Assembly (NCBI GenBank): GCA_900109485.1
Contig: FOAY01000009.1
Coordinates: forward strand, 152,588-216,587
Length of the DNA stretch: 64,000 nucleotides
Reading direction: 5' to 3'
Source: Kosakonia sacchari
GTDB lineage: Bacteria > Pseudomonadota > Gammaproteobacteria > Enterobacterales > Enterobacteriaceae
Below, in pieces: positions 20,990 through 34,666 of the stretch (position 1 is the first letter of the stretch; every line of letters starts with the position of its first letter). A program made the position numbers and the translations under genes. The notes beneath the pieces are model-generated. The model was given only the letters and a program-made list of their open reading frames with translations, ran no database searches and was not told where the DNA came from.

Positions 20990-21855
20990 GCTTTATCCTT
21001 ACTCAGCGCATAAACAGTCTGCCCACGGAGGCTGAACTCGCGCACGAGGTTGCTGAAGTTCTCCGAATGCCCGGCAAACAGTAATCCGTCCGGCTTAAGC
21101 AGCGGAGCAAAACGATGCAGAATGTCCTGTTGCGTCGTTTTATCAAAATAAATCATTACGTTACGGCAAAAAATTGCGTCAAAAGGCCCCGGAACGTTGT
21201 ACTGCTTATCCAGCAGGTTCACGGTGGTGAATTCGACGTAATTCGCCAGTTCTTGCCGTACACGTACCAGCCCGGCATGCGGGCCGGTTCCACGCATAAA
21301 ATAGCGTTGCATCTGCTGTGGCGAGAGGGTCTTCAACTCGTCCTGGCGATAAATACCGCTGCGTGCTTTTTCCAGCACTTCGGTGTCGATATCGCTGGCA
21401 AACACTTTCCAGCGACCCGGCGCCATACCCAGCGCATCGGCAAGGGTAATCGCCAGCGAGTAAGGTTCTTCGCCGGTAGAGGCCGCAGCACTCCATACGC
21501 GGTATTCACCCGAGCGCTTACGCGCATGCTCAGCCAGTACCGGAAAGTGATGCGCTTCCCGGAAAAATGCGGTGAGATTGGTGGTCAGCGAGTTGATAAA
21601 CGCTTGCCACTCGGCGCTGTTCTGGTTCGCTTCCAGCATGCTCAGATAGCGACCAAAATCATCCAACCCTAGCGTGCGTAAACGGCGAACAAGGCGGTTG
21701 TACACCATGTCGCGTTTATGATCTGCAAGAACGATCCCCGCGCGCTGGTAGATCAATTGACATATCCGACGGAAATGCGCATCGGACAGCGCCAGGCGCT
21801 GTGTCATCTGTTGCAGTATTGATGACGTTTGCCCTGTGGGCAGTGATGATGTCAT
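20986..21855 (-). CDS. cheR: Chemoreceptor methyltransferase CheR
   Basis: A 289-residue SAM-dependent methyltransferase with the N-terminal helical domain, the SAM loop region [13 protein letters not shown] and the core [13 protein letters not shown]. CheR methylates receptor glutamates and docks on the C-terminal pentapeptide NWETF, which is present on the Tar receptor encoded just upstream and absent from Tap. Overlaps cheB by 4 bp; 24 bp after tap. Confidence 0.96.
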   Translation of the reverse strand: MTSSLPTGQTSSILQQMTQRLALSDAHFRRICQLIYQRAGIVLADHKRDMVYNRLVRRLRTLGLDDFGRYLSMLEANQNSAEWQAFINSLTTNLTAFFREAHHFPVLAEHARKRSGEYRVWSAAASTGEEPYSLAITLADALGMAPGRWKVFASDIDTEVLEKARSGIYRQDELKTLSPQQMQRYFMRGTGPHAGLVRVRQELANYVEFTTVNLLDKQYNVPGPFDAIFCRNVMIYFDKTTQQDILHRFAPLLKPDGLLFAGHSENFSNLVREFSLRGQTVYALSKDKA

Positions 21856-21879
21856 AGCGCCTTCTCAACCAGGTTAATT

Positions 21880-23478
21880 TCAGGATGCAGCAGGCACGGC
21901 TTTGGGCGGTGCCACTTCGGGTAATGCAATGTGCTCTTCAATCTTAAATACAGCCACTAACGAGGTCAGATTATCCGCCTGGTTTGCCAGTTGATCGGTC
22001 GCGGAAGCGGCCTCTTCTACCAGCGCCGCGTTCTGCTGTGTGACCTGATCCATCTGGCTGACCGCCAGCGCAACTTGCTCAATGCCACGACGCTGCTCAT
22101 CCGACGCGGAGGCGATCTCGCCCATAATGTCGTTGACCTGCGTCACCGAGCGGACAATTTCCGTCATCGTCTGCGCGGCGGTATCCACCAGCGCAGAACC
22201 CTGCTGAACACGGGATACCGACTCTTCAATCAGACCTTTAATCTCTTTTGCCGCCTGGGCGCTGCGGCTGGCCAGGTTACGTACTTCCCCTGCCACCACG
22301 GCAAATCCGCGGCCCTGCTCACCCGCACGCGCCGCTTCCACTGCGGCGTTCAGCGCGAGGATATTGGTCTGAAACGCGATGCCATCAATCACGCTGATGA
22401 TATCGCCAATTTTTTGCGAGCTGCCGGCAATCTCCTGCATGGTACTCGCCACGCTGGTAGTTTGCTGCCCACCTTTTCTCGCGGTTTCCGCCGCACTCTG
22501 CGCCAGACCGGAAGCCTGACGCGCGTTATCGGCGTTCTGCCCGACCGTCGCAGTCAGCTGCTCCATGCTGGCGGCGGTTTGTGCCAGCGAAGCGGCCTGC
22601 TGTTCAGTGCGCGCCGATAAGTCATTGTTGCCCGAAGCAATCTCCGAAATACCGGTATGCATAGCGTAACTGCCCTGACGCACATCGCTGACCGTAGTAC
22701 GCAGCGCTGCCTGCATTTTTTTCAGGCTGGCGAAGATCGCCGAAATTTCATTACGTCCGTTAACGGCAATCGGCTTCGCCAGATTGCCTGCCGCAATGTT
22801 GTCAAAGTGGCTGCTGATGATCGCCAGCGGCTGAACAATCATCTTGCGTGACCAGAACAGCGCAACGCTGGTAATCAGCGCCGCAAGGATCACCACCGCA
22901 ATAAAAATGGCCGCCGAACGGTGATAGTTGCTTTCGCTGTCCTGCCGTGCCTGCTCGGCAAACTCATTTATGTGCTTTTCCCACGCGTTAAAATTCGCGT
23001 CAAACTGGTCCTGCGACTCCTTCACCGGCGCGGTCATAAAATCTGATAGCTGGTTATTTTCAAGCCAGGTGGCCTGATGCTCCAGATCGCTGCGCCATGC
23101 GGTATATGTCGCTTTCGTCCCGTCCTGCAATTTCTGCCCCGCAGGCGTGATTGCGGCAATGCCCAGAAACTCTTTCTCTTTCTCATCTGCCAGTTTCAGG
23201 CTGGCTTTTGCCTGCGTCATCAGAGCTTTAATATCATCCGGCGGATAACTTAATGCCGTGAGCGTACCCGCTTTATTCAGCAATGTACTCGCTTCAAGCA
23301 ACGTGGCGCGAATTTGCATCAGAGCGCTGCGTTGATGGTTGCTGTTCGCTACTTCCTGTAAATGCGATGTGCTCTGTTTAAAAGCCCAGAAGGACAATCC
23401 GTTACTGCCGACCTGCAAAATGCCACACACAATCAAAATCAAAAAAAGTGTTGTCGAGATACGAATACGATTAAACAT
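21880..23478 (-). CDS. tap: Methyl-accepting chemotaxis protein Tap
   Basis: A 532-residue receptor with strong identity to E. coli Tap (533 residues) from the first residues ([16 protein letters not shown]). Layout: TM1, periplasmic four-helix domain (about 35-185), TM2 (about 192-211), HAMP, and the signalling hairpin with the conserved tip [20 protein letters not shown]. Unlike Tar, it lacks the terminal NWETF pentapeptide and ends VPAAS, so it is a low-abundance-type receptor that needs help for methylation. Tap in E. coli responds to dipeptides (with the periplasmic dipeptide-binding protein) and pyrimidines; that ligand range is inferred here. Confidence 0.93.
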   Translation of the reverse strand: MFNRIRISTTLFLILIVCGILQVGSNGLSFWAFKQSTSHLQEVANSNHQRSALMQIRATLLEASTLLNKAGTLTALSYPPDDIKALMTQAKASLKLADEKEKEFLGIAAITPAGQKLQDGTKATYTAWRSDLEHQATWLENNQLSDFMTAPVKESQDQFDANFNAWEKHINEFAEQARQDSESNYHRSAAIFIAVVILAALITSVALFWSRKMIVQPLAIISSHFDNIAAGNLAKPIAVNGRNEISAIFASLKKMQAALRTTVSDVRQGSYAMHTGISEIASGNNDLSARTEQQAASLAQTAASMEQLTATVGQNADNARQASGLAQSAAETARKGGQQTTSVASTMQEIAGSSQKIGDIISVIDGIAFQTNILALNAAVEAARAGEQGRGFAVVAGEVRNLASRSAQAAKEIKGLIEESVSRVQQGSALVDTAAQTMTEIVRSVTQVNDIMGEIASASDEQRRGIEQVALAVSQMDQVTQQNAALVEEAASATDQLANQADNLTSLVAVFKIEEHIALPEVAPPKAVPAAS

Positions 23479-23520
23479 TAACGCCCCATCTGGCGGAAAA
23501 ATGTCCGCGGTTAAGAACTG

Positions 23521-25185
23521 CTAAAATGTTTCCCAGTTATCTTCTTGTCCGGTTGCAAGTTGGCGACTCCGCGCCGGGGTCTTAGCGCTGCCTGCTGCCG
23601 GAGTTAAGGCACGCTGCGCCGGTTTGCCGGATACAGAAGAAAGGCGGAAAGCAGATACCGCCATCGTCAATCGACTGGCTTGTTCTTCTAAGGCTGCGGC
23701 TGCGGCTGCCGATTGTTGTACCAGTGACGCATTCTGTTGCGTGACGCGATCCATCTCGGATACCGCCAGCGCAACCTGATCGATGCCACGGCTCTGTTCG
23801 TCCGATGCCGAGGCGATCTCACCCATGATGTCGTTAACACGCGTGACGGCGCTAACAATGTCCGACATGGTTTCACCGGCACTCTCCACAAGCACAGAGC
23901 CGGTATCCACGCGGGAAACGGAATCTTCAATTAAGGTTTTAATCTCTTTCGCCGCCTGGGCACTGCGGCTGGCCAGATTACGGACTTCCCCTGCCACCAC
24001 GGCAAATCCCCGGCCCTGCTCGCCCGCGCGTGCGGCTTCTACTGCCGCGTTCAGCGCCAGGATATTGGTCTGGAAGGCAATACCGTCAATCACACCAATA
24101 ATGTCGGCGATTTTCTGCGAACTGGTGGCGATATCGTGCATGGTTTTCACCACGCCATCGACGACTTTACCGCCGCGCTCGGCGGTTTCCGACGCACTTT
24201 GCGCCAGCAGCGAAGCCTGACGGGCGTTGTCAGCATTCTGCTTAACCGTCGCCGTCAGCTCTTCCATGCTGGCAGCGGTCTGCTCCAGCGCCGAGGCTTG
24301 TTCTTCGGTGCGCGACGAGAGATCGTTATTTCCGGCTGCAATTTCGCTGGTGCCGGAGTAAATGGCATCCGAACCCTGGCGTACGTTGGTAACGGTATCG
24401 ATTAACGCGTTCTGCATATGATCGACGCTTTGCGCCAGTTCCGTCATTTCGCTGCGACCGGCAATCGTCAGCGTATGCGTCAGGTTACCGCCCGCGATTT
24501 CGCGGATATGCGCGATGACCGATGACAATGGCGACAACAGAATACGGCGGATCCCGTACCAGACGCCGGTCAGTACAATCACCAATGCCAGCGCCAGAAT
24601 CGCCATCTGCCATTTCGCAAAGGTGTAATCGCTGACGCTCTGCTCCCAGGCATTACGGTAGAGGCTGTCGCTCAGTGCGGCATATTTTGACATCGCGTCA
24701 CCGAGGGCGTTTTGCATCCCCTGAGTTGGTTGCGCCATAAAGCCGTTGATATTGCCGCTCTCCAGAAACTGAACCAGCTCCGTCAGCGCAGCATTATAGG
24801 TACGGTATTTCTCATCCAGCGTCTGGCGCGCCGCATCCATTTCCGGCAGCGATGGCATGTTATGAAAGGCATCGTAATGTTTTGCCGCTTCCGCCAGAGA
24901 GGCTTTCGCGCTGTTCAACAGGTCGGTTTTGGCGCTGCTTTGCTGGTTGCTCGGGTCGAGCAACATACGCGCCGACGAGCGGCTCAGGTTGATACGCGTT
25001 TGCAGCATTAATTCCCAGGCTTTACCCAGCTCAGTTTGTTGCATACGCAGGTCATTAGAGGCAGCAAAACTCTGCTGGTTTTGCTTAAGGGACGAGAAAA
25101 AAAGCCCCCCTGATACGAGTTGCAACAGGGCAAACACTGCCAGCACACTCATAAGCAGAGTAACGACGCGGATACGGTTCAACAT
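23521..25185 (-). CDS. tar: Aspartate chemoreceptor Tar
   Basis: A 554-residue receptor, one residue longer than E. coli Tar. All residues that contact aspartate in E. coli Tar are present at the same positions: Arg64, Arg69, Arg73 and Thr154 ([10 protein letters not shown]). It has TM1, the periplasmic domain, TM2 (about 190-212), HAMP, and the conserved signalling tip. It ends in NWETF, the docking tail for CheR and CheB. Start [11 protein letters not shown] at ATG 25185. First gene of tar-tap-cheR-cheB-cheY-cheZ, driven by the sigma-28 promoter at 25217-25243. Confidence 0.95.
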   Translation of the reverse strand: MLNRIRVVTLLMSVLAVFALLQLVSGGLFFSSLKQNQQSFAASNDLRMQQTELGKAWELMLQTRINLSRSSARMLLDPSNQQSSAKTDLLNSAKASLAEAAKHYDAFHNMPSLPEMDAARQTLDEKYRTYNAALTELVQFLESGNINGFMAQPTQGMQNALGDAMSKYAALSDSLYRNAWEQSVSDYTFAKWQMAILALALVIVLTGVWYGIRRILLSPLSSVIAHIREIAGGNLTHTLTIAGRSEMTELAQSVDHMQNALIDTVTNVRQGSDAIYSGTSEIAAGNNDLSSRTEEQASALEQTAASMEELTATVKQNADNARQASLLAQSASETAERGGKVVDGVVKTMHDIATSSQKIADIIGVIDGIAFQTNILALNAAVEAARAGEQGRGFAVVAGEVRNLASRSAQAAKEIKTLIEDSVSRVDTGSVLVESAGETMSDIVSAVTRVNDIMGEIASASDEQSRGIDQVALAVSEMDRVTQQNASLVQQSAAAAAALEEQASRLTMAVSAFRLSSVSGKPAQRALTPAAGSAKTPARSRQLATGQEDNWETF

Positions 25186-25216
25186 GCAACACCTTTTCGA
25201 TATGTTCCTAATGGTG

Positions 25217-25243
25217 TTATCGGCATGCGGTCAGGGAACTTTA
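25217..25243 (-). promoter_or_regulatory. Sigma-28 (FliA) promoter of tar operon
   Basis: On the minus strand: TAAA (25243-25240), exactly 15 bp, then GCCGATAA (25224-25217). This is a perfect match to the flagellar class 3 consensus and lies 32 bp upstream of the tar start. Confidence 0.92.
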
Positions 25244-25507
25244 CATTTGCGAAAGGGAATTAAATAGTAACTTAAAATGCAATGTCCACGGTCAGGGTAT
25301 CACTGTATGTTCCTTGCGGCGGCGTGGTCTGCGCTACAGTCAGTCAACGTTAATGTCGCTCGATAGCGGTTTAATGACTGAAAAGCCTCAAAAAGAATGA
25401 CTATGCAAAAGAGAGATTTTTATCAGTAAAAATAATCAATTAGAAGGATTTAACGCACTGTTTAGTGGCAATGAAGGATAGACAAAATAATGGACAGGAA
25501 AGTGTAG

Positions 25508-25539
25508 AAAAAAAGCGGATGACCAGGGAGTCATCCGCT
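25508..25539 (-). terminator. Terminator of the motAB-cheAW operon
   Basis: Perfect 10-bp stem AGCGGATGAC (25514-25523) / GTCATCCGCT (25530-25539), 6-nt loop, followed on the minus strand by a run of T (25513-25508). It lies 13 bp after the cheW stop. Confidence 0.85.
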
Positions 25540-25551
25540 CTTGTATTCCGG

Positions 25552-26055
25552 TTACGCGACGTGCGTTGCCGCGATGTCCAGCAGCGCCATCTCATCGCTG
25601 TTGAGCAGTTTCTCAATGTTCACCAGAATCAGCATCCGGTCGCCAAGCGCGCCGAGGCCGGTCAGGTATTCGGTGGACAGGGTGACGGCGAATTCCGGCG
25701 CCGGACGGATCTGGTCCGATGCCAGGGAAAGCACATCAGAGACGCCATCCACTACGATGCCAACCACACGCTGTCCCAGATTCAGAACGATAACCACGGT
25801 GTTGTCATCATACTCGACGTCGCCCTGGCTGAACTTCACGCGCAGGTCAACAATCGGCACGATCACGCCACGCAGGTTGGTCACGCCTTTGATAAAGTCC
25901 GGGGTATTGGCGATACGGGTCACCTGATCGTAGCCACGAATTTCCTGCACTTTGAGAATATCGATGCCGTACTCTTCATCGCCCAGAGTGAATACCAGGA
26001 ATTCCTGTCCTGACGGCTCGCCAGCCAGTTTTGCTACATTACTCATACCGGTCAT
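25552..26055 (-). CDS. cheW: Chemotaxis coupling protein CheW
   Basis: A 167-residue protein, the E. coli length, nearly identical through [19 protein letters not shown] and the second beta-barrel half. CheW links the receptors to CheA in the polar array. It follows cheA by 20 bp and is the last gene of motA-motB-cheA-cheW. Confidence 0.97.
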   Translation of the reverse strand: MTGMSNVAKLAGEPSGQEFLVFTLGDEEYGIDILKVQEIRGYDQVTRIANTPDFIKGVTNLRGVIVPIVDLRVKFSQGDVEYDDNTVVIVLNLGQRVVGIVVDGVSDVLSLASDQIRPAPEFAVTLSTEYLTGLGALGDRMLILVNIEKLLNSDEMALLDIAATHVA

Positions 26056-26075
26056 GTTTTATACCTTTTACTTAA

Positions 26076-28133
26076 TCAGGCGGCTGTGTGCGCCATACGA
26101 TGTTCACGATTCAACCCCTGCAACGCTGACACATCAACGATCAGCGCAACGCTACCATCGCCCAGGATGGTGGCGGCAGAAATACCCGGCACTTTGCGAT
26201 AGTTGCTTTCCAGGTTTTTCACCACAACCTGGTGCTGACCGATCAACTGATCAACCAGCAGCGCATAGCGACGACCTGCGCTCTGCAGAATAACGACAAT
26301 CCCCTGCGTGGCTTCAGTTTTCGCCCCCATCACGTCAAACACTTTCCACAACTCAACCAGCGGCAGGTATTCACCACGTACTTCCAGTACGCGCTCGCCA
26401 CCGGCCAGCGGGTGCAGATCTTCTTCACGCGGTTGCAGCGACTCCATCACCGCGTTCAGCGGCAGAATGAAGACTTCGTTGTTCACTTTTACTGACATCC
26501 CGTCGAGGATTGCCAGCGTCAGCGGCAGCAGGATACGGATCGTCGTACCGGTGCCTTGTTTGGATTTAATTTCAACGTGGCCACCCATTTCCTGGATGTT
26601 ACGTTTTACCACGTCCATGCCCACGCCGCGGCCGGAAACGTCGGTAACCTGCTCTGCGGTGGAGAAGCCCGGGGCAAAAATCAGCATGCCGACGTCTTCA
26701 TCGGTCATGTTTTCATTGACCGCCATTCCCTGCGAAATCGCTTTCGCCAGGATACGCTCGCGATTAAGACCAGCACCGTCGTCAGTCACTTCGATGCAGA
26801 TATTTCCGCCCTGGTGTTCCGCCGAAAGAATCAGGTTACCGATAGGCGATTTACCGGCTTCGACACGTTTTTGCGGGGTTTCAATACCGTGGTCGAGGCT
26901 GTTACGCACCAGGTGCGTTAACGGGTCAATGATGCGCTCGATCAGGCTCTTATCCAGTTCCGTCGAGCTACCTTGCAGGGTCAGCTCAACCTGTTTATCC
27001 AGCTTGCTCGCCAGATCGCGCACCAGACGCGGGAAGCGGCTAAAGACATATTCCATCGGCATCATACGGATGGACATCACCGATTCCTGCAGGTCGCGGG
27101 CGTTGCGCTGCAACTGGCTCATACTGGTGATCAGATCGCCATGCGTGACCGGATCCAGCTCGTTCGAGCGCTGAGCCAGCATCGACTGGGTGATCACCAG
27201 TTCGCCGACCAGGTTAATTAACTGGTCAACTTTTTCAACCGCTACACGGATACTGGTTGATTCGCTGGCGCGCGCCGGTTTTTCACGAGCAGCAGGTTGC
27301 TCTTTCGCTACCGCTTTCAGCGCCGGAGCCGCTGGTTTCTCCGCCGGAACCGTAACAGGCGCTGGCGCTGGCGCTTCAACCACTTGCTCAACCGCGTCAA
27401 CTGCCGCAGGCGCGGGAGCTGTCTCTGCGGTGGTTTTTTCGAACGCAATTTGATCGGCTTCGATGACGAAGCACAATACCGCGGTTATATCGTCTTCGCT
27501 GACGCCGCCATCAAGCGTCACGCTCAGGGTATCAGTCCCTTTCACCACGTCGCTCAATGTTCCGAGGTTACCCAGCTCTTCTTCCAGCAGTGCAACTTCG
27601 CTCTCTTTCAGGCGAGACAGGACGATGCGCAGTTTGCCGTCGCTTTCGGCAGCTGGCGCAGCAGCGGTTTCGGACTCCAGCGCAGCCGTATCCACAACGG
27701 AGAGTTTTGCGCCATTTGCAGGGGCAGCAACGACCTCTCCTTTTGCTTCCAGCGCCAGTTGGCGCAGGGCATTGCAGATATATTCGAAGCTGGCGGCGTC
27801 CGGCTCTTGCGAGCTTTTATAAGCGTCGAGCTGTTCCTGCATAATATCTTTGGTTTCCAAAAACAGGTTGATAATGTCGGTGTTAAGCTGCATTTCGCCA
27901 CGCCGGGCTTCATCAAGCAGGTTTTCCATCAGGTGTGTGGTTTCCTGCAGGATGGTAAAACCAAATGTACCTGCGCCTCCTTTAATAGAGTGCGCCGCAC
28001 GAAAGATGGCGTTGAGCTGTTCCGAATCCGGCGCTTCTGGCACCAAATCCAGTAAATGTTGTTCCATATCAGCCAACAACTCGTCGGCCTCATCGAAGAA
28101 TGTCTGATAAAAATCACTAATATCCATGCTCAC
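26076..28133 (-). CDS. cheA: Chemotaxis histidine kinase CheA
   Basis: A 685-residue kinase with the P1 to P5 domain layout. P1 has the phospho-acceptor His48 ([10 protein letters not shown]), P2 binds CheY/CheB, P3 dimerises, P4 is the ATP-binding domain ([28 protein letters not shown]), P5 binds CheW. It is about 31 residues longer than E. coli CheA (654); the extra length lies mainly in the linkers around P2, rich in Ala, Pro and Glu (roughly 135-290). The start is GTG as in E. coli, and Met98, the start of the short form CheA-S, is conserved. Confidence 0.96.
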   Translation of the reverse strand: MSMDISDFYQTFFDEADELLADMEQHLLDLVPEAPDSEQLNAIFRAAHSIKGGAGTFGFTILQETTHLMENLLDEARRGEMQLNTDIINLFLETKDIMQEQLDAYKSSQEPDAASFEYICNALRQLALEAKGEVVAAPANGAKLSVVDTAALESETAAAPAAESDGKLRIVLSRLKESEVALLEEELGNLGTLSDVVKGTDTLSVTLDGGVSEDDITAVLCFVIEADQIAFEKTTAETAPAPAAVDAVEQVVEAPAPAPVTVPAEKPAAPALKAVAKEQPAAREKPARASESTSIRVAVEKVDQLINLVGELVITQSMLAQRSNELDPVTHGDLITSMSQLQRNARDLQESVMSIRMMPMEYVFSRFPRLVRDLASKLDKQVELTLQGSSTELDKSLIERIIDPLTHLVRNSLDHGIETPQKRVEAGKSPIGNLILSAEHQGGNICIEVTDDGAGLNRERILAKAISQGMAVNENMTDEDVGMLIFAPGFSTAEQVTDVSGRGVGMDVVKRNIQEMGGHVEIKSKQGTGTTIRILLPLTLAILDGMSVKVNNEVFILPLNAVMESLQPREEDLHPLAGGERVLEVRGEYLPLVELWKVFDVMGAKTEATQGIVVILQSAGRRYALLVDQLIGQHQVVVKNLESNYRKVPGISAATILGDGSVALIVDVSALQGLNREHRMAHTAA

Positions 28134-28137
28134 GCTA

Positions 28138-29097
28138 TCACCTCGGATTGGCTTGTGGCGATGTGGGAACTGCTGCCGGAGCCGCCGGTGTGGATGCAGG
28201 TGCTGCTCCGACCGCAGGTTCTGGCTCTGTAATCGCGCTTATTGGCGCACTCTCACTTTCGGCATTTTCATGCAGAATGGCTTCTTCAGTCTGTTTGTTA
28301 AGTACCAAAAGACTGATTCGGCGGTTAATTGCTTCATTCGGACCTCTGTCCGCCAGGCGCATTGTCGCCGCCATACCTACAACCCGAAGAATTTTGCCGT
28401 TATCCAGCCCACCAGCAACCAGCTCACGGCGCGATGCGTTTGCACGATCGGCGGAAAGCTCCCAGTTGCTGTACCCTTTTTCGCCATTGGCGTAAGGGAA
28501 ATCATCGGTGTGGCCCGAAAGGCTCACTTTGTTAGGGATGCCATTCAGTACTGGCGCAATAGCACGCAAAATATCGCGCATATACGGTTCGACTTCCGCG
28601 CTGCCGGTTTTAAACATCGGCCGGTTCTGGCTGTCGATAATCTGAATACGCAACCCTTCCTGCACCAGATCGATTTTCAGGTGCGGACGCAGCGCGCGCA
28701 GTTTGGGATCGGCTTCAATTAACTGATCCAGATCGCCGCGCAACTTACTCAGCCGCGACTGCTCCATGCGTCTTTTCAAATCGTCAATGTTGGGCTGTTT
28801 TTGCACTTCGCCCTGTTGCTGTGTGTAGTCATCGCCACCGCCCGGAATCGGGCTTTCGCTGTTTGAAATTCGCTGCCCACCCGTAATTGCGGTTGCTAAC
28901 GGCGTACGGAAATACTCCGCAATCTGAATAAGTTCTTTCGGGCTGGAGATGGAGATCAACCACATCACCAGGAAGAACGCCATCATCGCCGTCATAAAGT
29001 CGGCGTAGGCAATTTTCCAGGAGCCGTGCGCTCCACCGCCATGACCTTTATGTTTTTTTCGTCTGACTACGACGATCGGATGGGACTGATTTTTCAT
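28138..29097 (-). CDS. motB: Flagellar motor stator protein MotB
   Basis: A 319-residue stator subunit: a single N-terminal membrane segment with the proton-carrying aspartate (Asp33 in [12 protein letters not shown]; Asp32 in E. coli), a periplasmic linker, and a C-terminal OmpA-like peptidoglycan-binding domain ([28 protein letters not shown]). The tail after about residue 270 is rich in Ala, Pro, and Glu and is slightly longer than in E. coli (308 residues in total). Overlaps motA by 4 bp; cheA begins 4 bp after its stop. Confidence 0.96.
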   Translation of the reverse strand: MKNQSHPIVVVRRKKHKGHGGGAHGSWKIAYADFMTAMMAFFLVMWLISISSPKELIQIAEYFRTPLATAITGGQRISNSESPIPGGGDDYTQQQGEVQKQPNIDDLKRRMEQSRLSKLRGDLDQLIEADPKLRALRPHLKIDLVQEGLRIQIIDSQNRPMFKTGSAEVEPYMRDILRAIAPVLNGIPNKVSLSGHTDDFPYANGEKGYSNWELSADRANASRRELVAGGLDNGKILRVVGMAATMRLADRGPNEAINRRISLLVLNKQTEEAILHENAESESAPISAITEPEPAVGAAPASTPAAPAAVPTSPQANPR

Positions 29098-29981
29098 GCG
29101 TCCTCGGTCGTGGTCTGTTGGTTAGGATTTCTGACCGCACGGACGTGTTCATCCAGTTCGATAAACGACGGACGTTCGCTGGAGTACAGCGTTTTACGGC
29201 CAAATTCGACCGCAATCGGCGGTGCATAACCGTTAAGATTCGACAGCAAGGTGATCTTGACGCACTGCATCATTTTGGCGGTTTCCGCACTCTTCTGGCG
29301 CAGAACGCTGGCCAGTGGAGAGATAAAACCGTACGCCAACAGGATGCCGAGGAATGTCCCCACCATCGCATGCGCAATCAGCGCGCCGAGTTCAGCCGCC
29401 GGACGATCGGCGGAGGCCAGCGCGTGCACCACCCCCATGACCGCCGCAACGATACCGAACGCGGGCAGCGAGTCGCCCACCATCGCCAGCGCATTCGCCG
29501 GCACTTCGGCTTCGCTTTCGTGCGTTTCGATCTCTTCGTCCATCAGCGCTTCAATTTCAAAGGTGTTCATGTTGCCGCTGATGATCAGACGCAGATAATC
29601 GACAATAAATTCAAGCATCGTCGCATCCGCAAGAATACGCGGATAGCTGGCGAAAATTTCGCTCTCTTTCGGATTCTCAATATCTCTTTCGAGCGAGAAC
29701 ATCCCTTGCTGACGCGATTTCGCCATCAGGCGGTAAAGCAGAGCCAGCAAATCCATATACATGCTTTTGGTGTATTTCGAACGACGAAACAGCAAAGGCA
29801 TGGCTTTCATCGTACCTTTGATCGCTTTGCCATTGTTACCAACGATGAATGCACCTAACCCCGCGCCGCCGATGATGATCAGTTCAGACGGTTGATAAAG
29901 TGCCCCAAGTTCTCCGCCGGTCATCATATAACCGCCAAAGACTGCACCAAGAACAACCAGGTAACCTAATACGATAAGCAC
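29094..29981 (-). CDS. motA: Flagellar motor stator protein MotA
   Basis: A 295-residue four-TM protein that forms the proton channel with MotB. Residues key for torque are at E. coli positions: Arg90, Glu98, Pro173 and Pro222. The start is GTG ([12 protein letters not shown]), as in E. coli, with Shine-Dalgarno AAGGAT. First gene of motA-motB-cheA-cheW. I did not find a convincing sigma-28 promoter in the 125 bp between flhC and motA. Confidence 0.96.
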   Translation of the reverse strand: MLIVLGYLVVLGAVFGGYMMTGGELGALYQPSELIIIGGAGLGAFIVGNNGKAIKGTMKAMPLLFRRSKYTKSMYMDLLALLYRLMAKSRQQGMFSLERDIENPKESEIFASYPRILADATMLEFIVDYLRLIISGNMNTFEIEALMDEEIETHESEAEVPANALAMVGDSLPAFGIVAAVMGVVHALASADRPAAELGALIAHAMVGTFLGILLAYGFISPLASVLRQKSAETAKMMQCVKITLLSNLNGYAPPIAVEFGRKTLYSSERPSFIELDEHVRAVRNPNQQTTTEDA

Positions 29982-30050
29982 GACATCATCCTTCTGCTAA
30001 TGACTAAGGCTCGGGATAAACATTTCAGAGGGTTAAACCGAATTTCAGGC

Positions 30051-30082
30051 AAAAAAAAGCAGCGGCATTACTGCACCGCTGC
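30051..30082 (-). terminator. Terminator of flhDC
   Basis: Stem GCAGCGG (30059-30065) / CCGCTGC (30076-30082) with a 10-nt loop, followed by eight T on the minus strand (30058-30051). It is 25 bp after the flhC stop and separates flhDC from motA. Confidence 0.85.
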
Positions 30083-30106
30083 TGGAGTGTTTTCCACCTG
30101 TTTCGG

Positions 30107-30685
30107 TCAAACAGCCTGTTCGATCTGTTCATCCAGCAGTTGTGGAATAATATCGGCAGCATCCCGGGAAAGTTTACGTCTTTTTACCGCGCGGGACGGC
30201 GGCTGGCATAAACTACAGGCAAAGCTACCAACAGGCTGGTGTGCGTGCGTAATAAAATTACCGTCACAGCAATTACAGCGAGACAACTCCAGCATTCCGC
30301 TTTCCACGAAACGAACCAGTGTCCAGGCGCGAGTCAGCGCCAGCAGCGGCCCATCATCGGTATGAGGGCATTGTTCCAGATAGAGTTTGTACGCTTTGAT
30401 GACTGCATCAACGCCGCTGCACAGGCCTGTTTTTAACAAAAACTGCCAGGCGTTACAGAACATGGATGCATGAATATTCTGCTCCCAGGTCATAAACCAG
30501 TCAGTGGAGAATGGCAGCATACCTTTCGGCGGCGGGCTACCACGTAACTCTTTGTAGAGTTTAATAAGACGACCACGACTAAGCTGTGTCTCACTCTCCA
30601 GCATCTGTAAACGTGCACCCAGCGAAATCAGTTCCATTGCTAACTGAATATCGCGGGCTTCCTGAACAATGCTTTTCTCGCCCAT
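30107..30685 (-). CDS. flhC: Flagellar master regulator subunit FlhC
   Basis: A 192-residue protein, the E. coli length. The four zinc-binding cysteines are present in RCNCCDGNF and FACSLCQPP. FlhC and FlhD form the FlhD4C2 complex that activates flagellar class 2 promoters. It starts 2 bp after the flhD stop. Confidence 0.97.
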   Translation of the reverse strand: MGEKSIVQEARDIQLAMELISLGARLQMLESETQLSRGRLIKLYKELRGSPPPKGMLPFSTDWFMTWEQNIHASMFCNAWQFLLKTGLCSGVDAVIKAYKLYLEQCPHTDDGPLLALTRAWTLVRFVESGMLELSRCNCCDGNFITHAHQPVGSFACSLCQPPSRAVKRRKLSRDAADIIPQLLDEQIEQAV

Positions 30686-30687
30686 GG

Positions 30688-31038
30688 TTAAGCCCTTTTC
30701 TTTCTTGCCGCATCGCCGGTCTGTGAAGACTCACTCAGCAGGCGGGTTGAAAGTAAAATCCCAGTGTGGACTTGCTGTAAGTCATCCACGCGTGATTCCT
30801 GGGTCAGACGAGTAATAGTCTGGTGGCTGTCAAAACGGAACTGGCAGATAAGCTGATTGGTTTCAGCCAGTTTTACCATTTGTGGAAGAGTTAATTCACC
30901 CAATGTGTTCGCCATCTCTTCGTTAATGCCAAGACGGAACATTGCGGACGCTTTGTCCTGGCTAATTAAACGCTGAGCAAGAAGCAGATACGACAAGTTA
31001 ATGTCATACACATGTTTCAGCAACTCGGATGTATGCAT
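30688..31038 (-). CDS. flhD: Flagellar master regulator subunit FlhD
   Basis: With ATG 31038 the protein is 116 residues ([18 protein letters not shown]), the E. coli form; an ATG three codons upstream (31047, MGKM) is also possible. The A/G-rich stretch GGGATGGGAAAA favours the inner start. FlhD is the alpha-helical dimer that partners FlhC. It is directly followed by flhC. Confidence 0.95.
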   Translation of the reverse strand: MHTSELLKHVYDINLSYLLLAQRLISQDKASAMFRLGINEEMANTLGELTLPQMVKLAETNQLICQFRFDSHQTITRLTQESRVDDLQQVHTGILLSTRLLSESSQTGDAARKKRA

Positions 31039-31816
31039 TTTTCCCATCCCGAATAACCAACTTGTATCTTATGCGGCTAAGCCGCACCCCGTGATGTCGC
31101 CGGAAAAAACCGGTATAAAAAAGAAAGGCTAAATGCATAACTGACTTAAAATCTCGCACTCGCGGCACTTCGCTCAAATGTAATGGCCTTGATACGTGCT
31201 TAATCATTTCTTACAAAGAACTAAGATTTTTCCTAATTCGACGCAACTGTACTCGTAGGTGCTGACACATACAATCTGACCCGAACAAAAATTTGAAATT
31301 TTTGTGATCTACGTCACAAAATTTAACGGATTATGGGTAATAAATCTATCAGTCCCGCTTGTGATTTGATGCTTTTTTGTTCTGTCAGCCGCTTTTTTTA
31401 TTCCATTTGGCCGAATACTCATGCAAAACCAGGGCTGCAATCTGCTAACTGGTCTGAGGAGTAATGTTTTGCAACATTCATCGTTAACGAAACGTTTCTA
31501 TTGCAGATATAAAATTAAAAAAGCATATAAAACAACAAATTAAGCTTTCAGAGGTGCTAATTAATTACTCCAGGTAATCATTTCAAAATTGTTAGTTATT
31601 GTGATTGATAGTTTAACAATTTGATCTTAAATTCTTTAAATTTTAGATAAGATTTTAAAATCGGTTAAATGCAGGAATATGCGTTAAAGTCTTAGCATAA
31701 GAATAATTAATGAATATTTATGATACCCTTCACATCCCTGCAATAATTCCGGGTTGCACTGAGTGCTGAAACAGAGTAATGGTGAAAAAAATTTGATTTG
31801 TCGTGGAGAGTGAGAA
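31039..31816. promoter_or_regulatory. flhDC-uspC divergent regulatory region
   Basis: A 778-bp AT-rich spacer with no supported gene. It carries the long flhDC leader and promoter, a perfect CRP site (31303-31318) and several A/T tracts likely bound by H-NS. In E. coli this region integrates many inputs to flagellar synthesis and is an insertion-sequence hot spot; I see no IS remnant here. Confidence 0.7.
31303..31318. promoter_or_regulatory. CRP-cAMP binding site upstream of flhDC
   Basis: TGTGA (31303-31307), six bases, TCACA (31314-31318): both half-sites match the CRP consensus exactly. Located 265 bp upstream of the flhD start, as in E. coli where CRP activates flhDC. Confidence 0.85.
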
Positions 31817-32242
31817 ATGCAATATGCTCATCTTCTGGTCGCCGTTGCGGTGACGCCCGAAAGCCGGCGTTTACTGGCGAAAGCCATTGATATTGCCCGC
31901 CCTTTCAATGCCCGCATCTCCCTTATTACCTTAGCTTCCGATCCTGAACTCTATAACCAGCTTGCTGCCCCGATGATGGAAAATGTCCGTGAAGTGTTGC
32001 AGGAAGAGACGCAGCAATTTCTGGATCAACTCATTAGCGAGGCAGGTTACCCTATCGAAAAGGCGCTCATCGCCTCGGGCACATTAAGCGAACATATTTT
32101 GCATATCTGCCGTACACAGGGTGTCGATCTGGTGGTCTGCGGTAATCACAATCAAACGTTCCTCGCCCGCGCAGCGTGTGCGGCAAAGAGCATTGTTCAT
32201 GCCAGTGAAGTGGATGTTTTATTGGTGCCTTTAGGAGCGTGA
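31817..32242 (+). CDS. uspC: Universal stress protein UspC
   Basis: A 141-residue UspA-family protein with strong match to E. coli UspC (ILVAVAVTPESxxLLAKA, ISLITLASDPE, NQLAAPM). The family is a Rossmann-like fold induced on growth arrest and linked to UV resistance and motility. The nucleotide-loop glycines of ATP-binding USPs are poorly conserved, as in UspA/C. Divergent from flhDC and convergent with otsA. Confidence 0.93.
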   Translation: MQYAHLLVAVAVTPESRRLLAKAIDIARPFNARISLITLASDPELYNQLAAPMMENVREVLQEETQQFLDQLISEAGYPIEKALIASGTLSEHILHICRTQGVDLVVCGNHNQTFLARAACAAKSIVHASEVDVLLVPLGA

Positions 32243-32243
32243 A

Positions 32244-32267
32244 GCGCTCCTGCGACAGCAGGAGCGC
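32244..32267. terminator. Hairpin between uspC and otsA
   Basis: A perfect 10-bp inverted repeat GCGCTCCTGC / GCAGGAGCGC with a 4-nt loop starts right at the uspC stop and lies 8 bp after the otsA stop. No T-run follows, so it may be a 3'-end stabiliser or weak bidirectional terminator for the two convergent genes. Confidence 0.5.
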
Positions 32268-32275
32268 CGCTGACG

Positions 32276-34520
<2,245 letters not shown>

Positions 34521-34550
34521 TCAATAACATCTCATTATCATTAGCTATGT

Positions 34551-34558
34551 AAGTATAG
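34551..34558 (-). promoter_or_regulatory. Predicted sigma-S promoter (-10) of otsBA
   Basis: The minus strand reads TCTATACTTAC around 34560-34550, matching the extended -10 favoured by RpoS (CTATACTT). It lies about 70 bp upstream of the otsB start. otsBA in E. coli is RpoS-dependent, which supports the reading. Confidence 0.65.
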
Positions 34559-34591
34559 ACAGTGTGACGCTGCTCGCCATTTTAAGCATGA

Positions 34592-34619
34592 CTTACCAGC
34601 CGGATTAGCGGCTGGTAAG
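34592..34619. repeat. Hairpin downstream of araH
   Basis: Perfect 10-bp inverted repeat CTTACCAGCC (34592-34601) / GGCTGGTAAG (34610-34619), loop 8. It lies between the araH stop and otsB promoter without a T-run; possibly a weak terminator for araFGH. Confidence 0.45.
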
Positions 34620-34666
34620 GTGGGGGGATAAACTATAAGGTTGTGTCTAAAATTGCGTGTTAAGGC

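Noticed and set aside
29982..30106. Sigma-28 promoter before motA
   Set aside because: I searched for TAAA-N15-GCCGATAA on the minus strand and found no acceptable match; only the flhDC terminator is clear.
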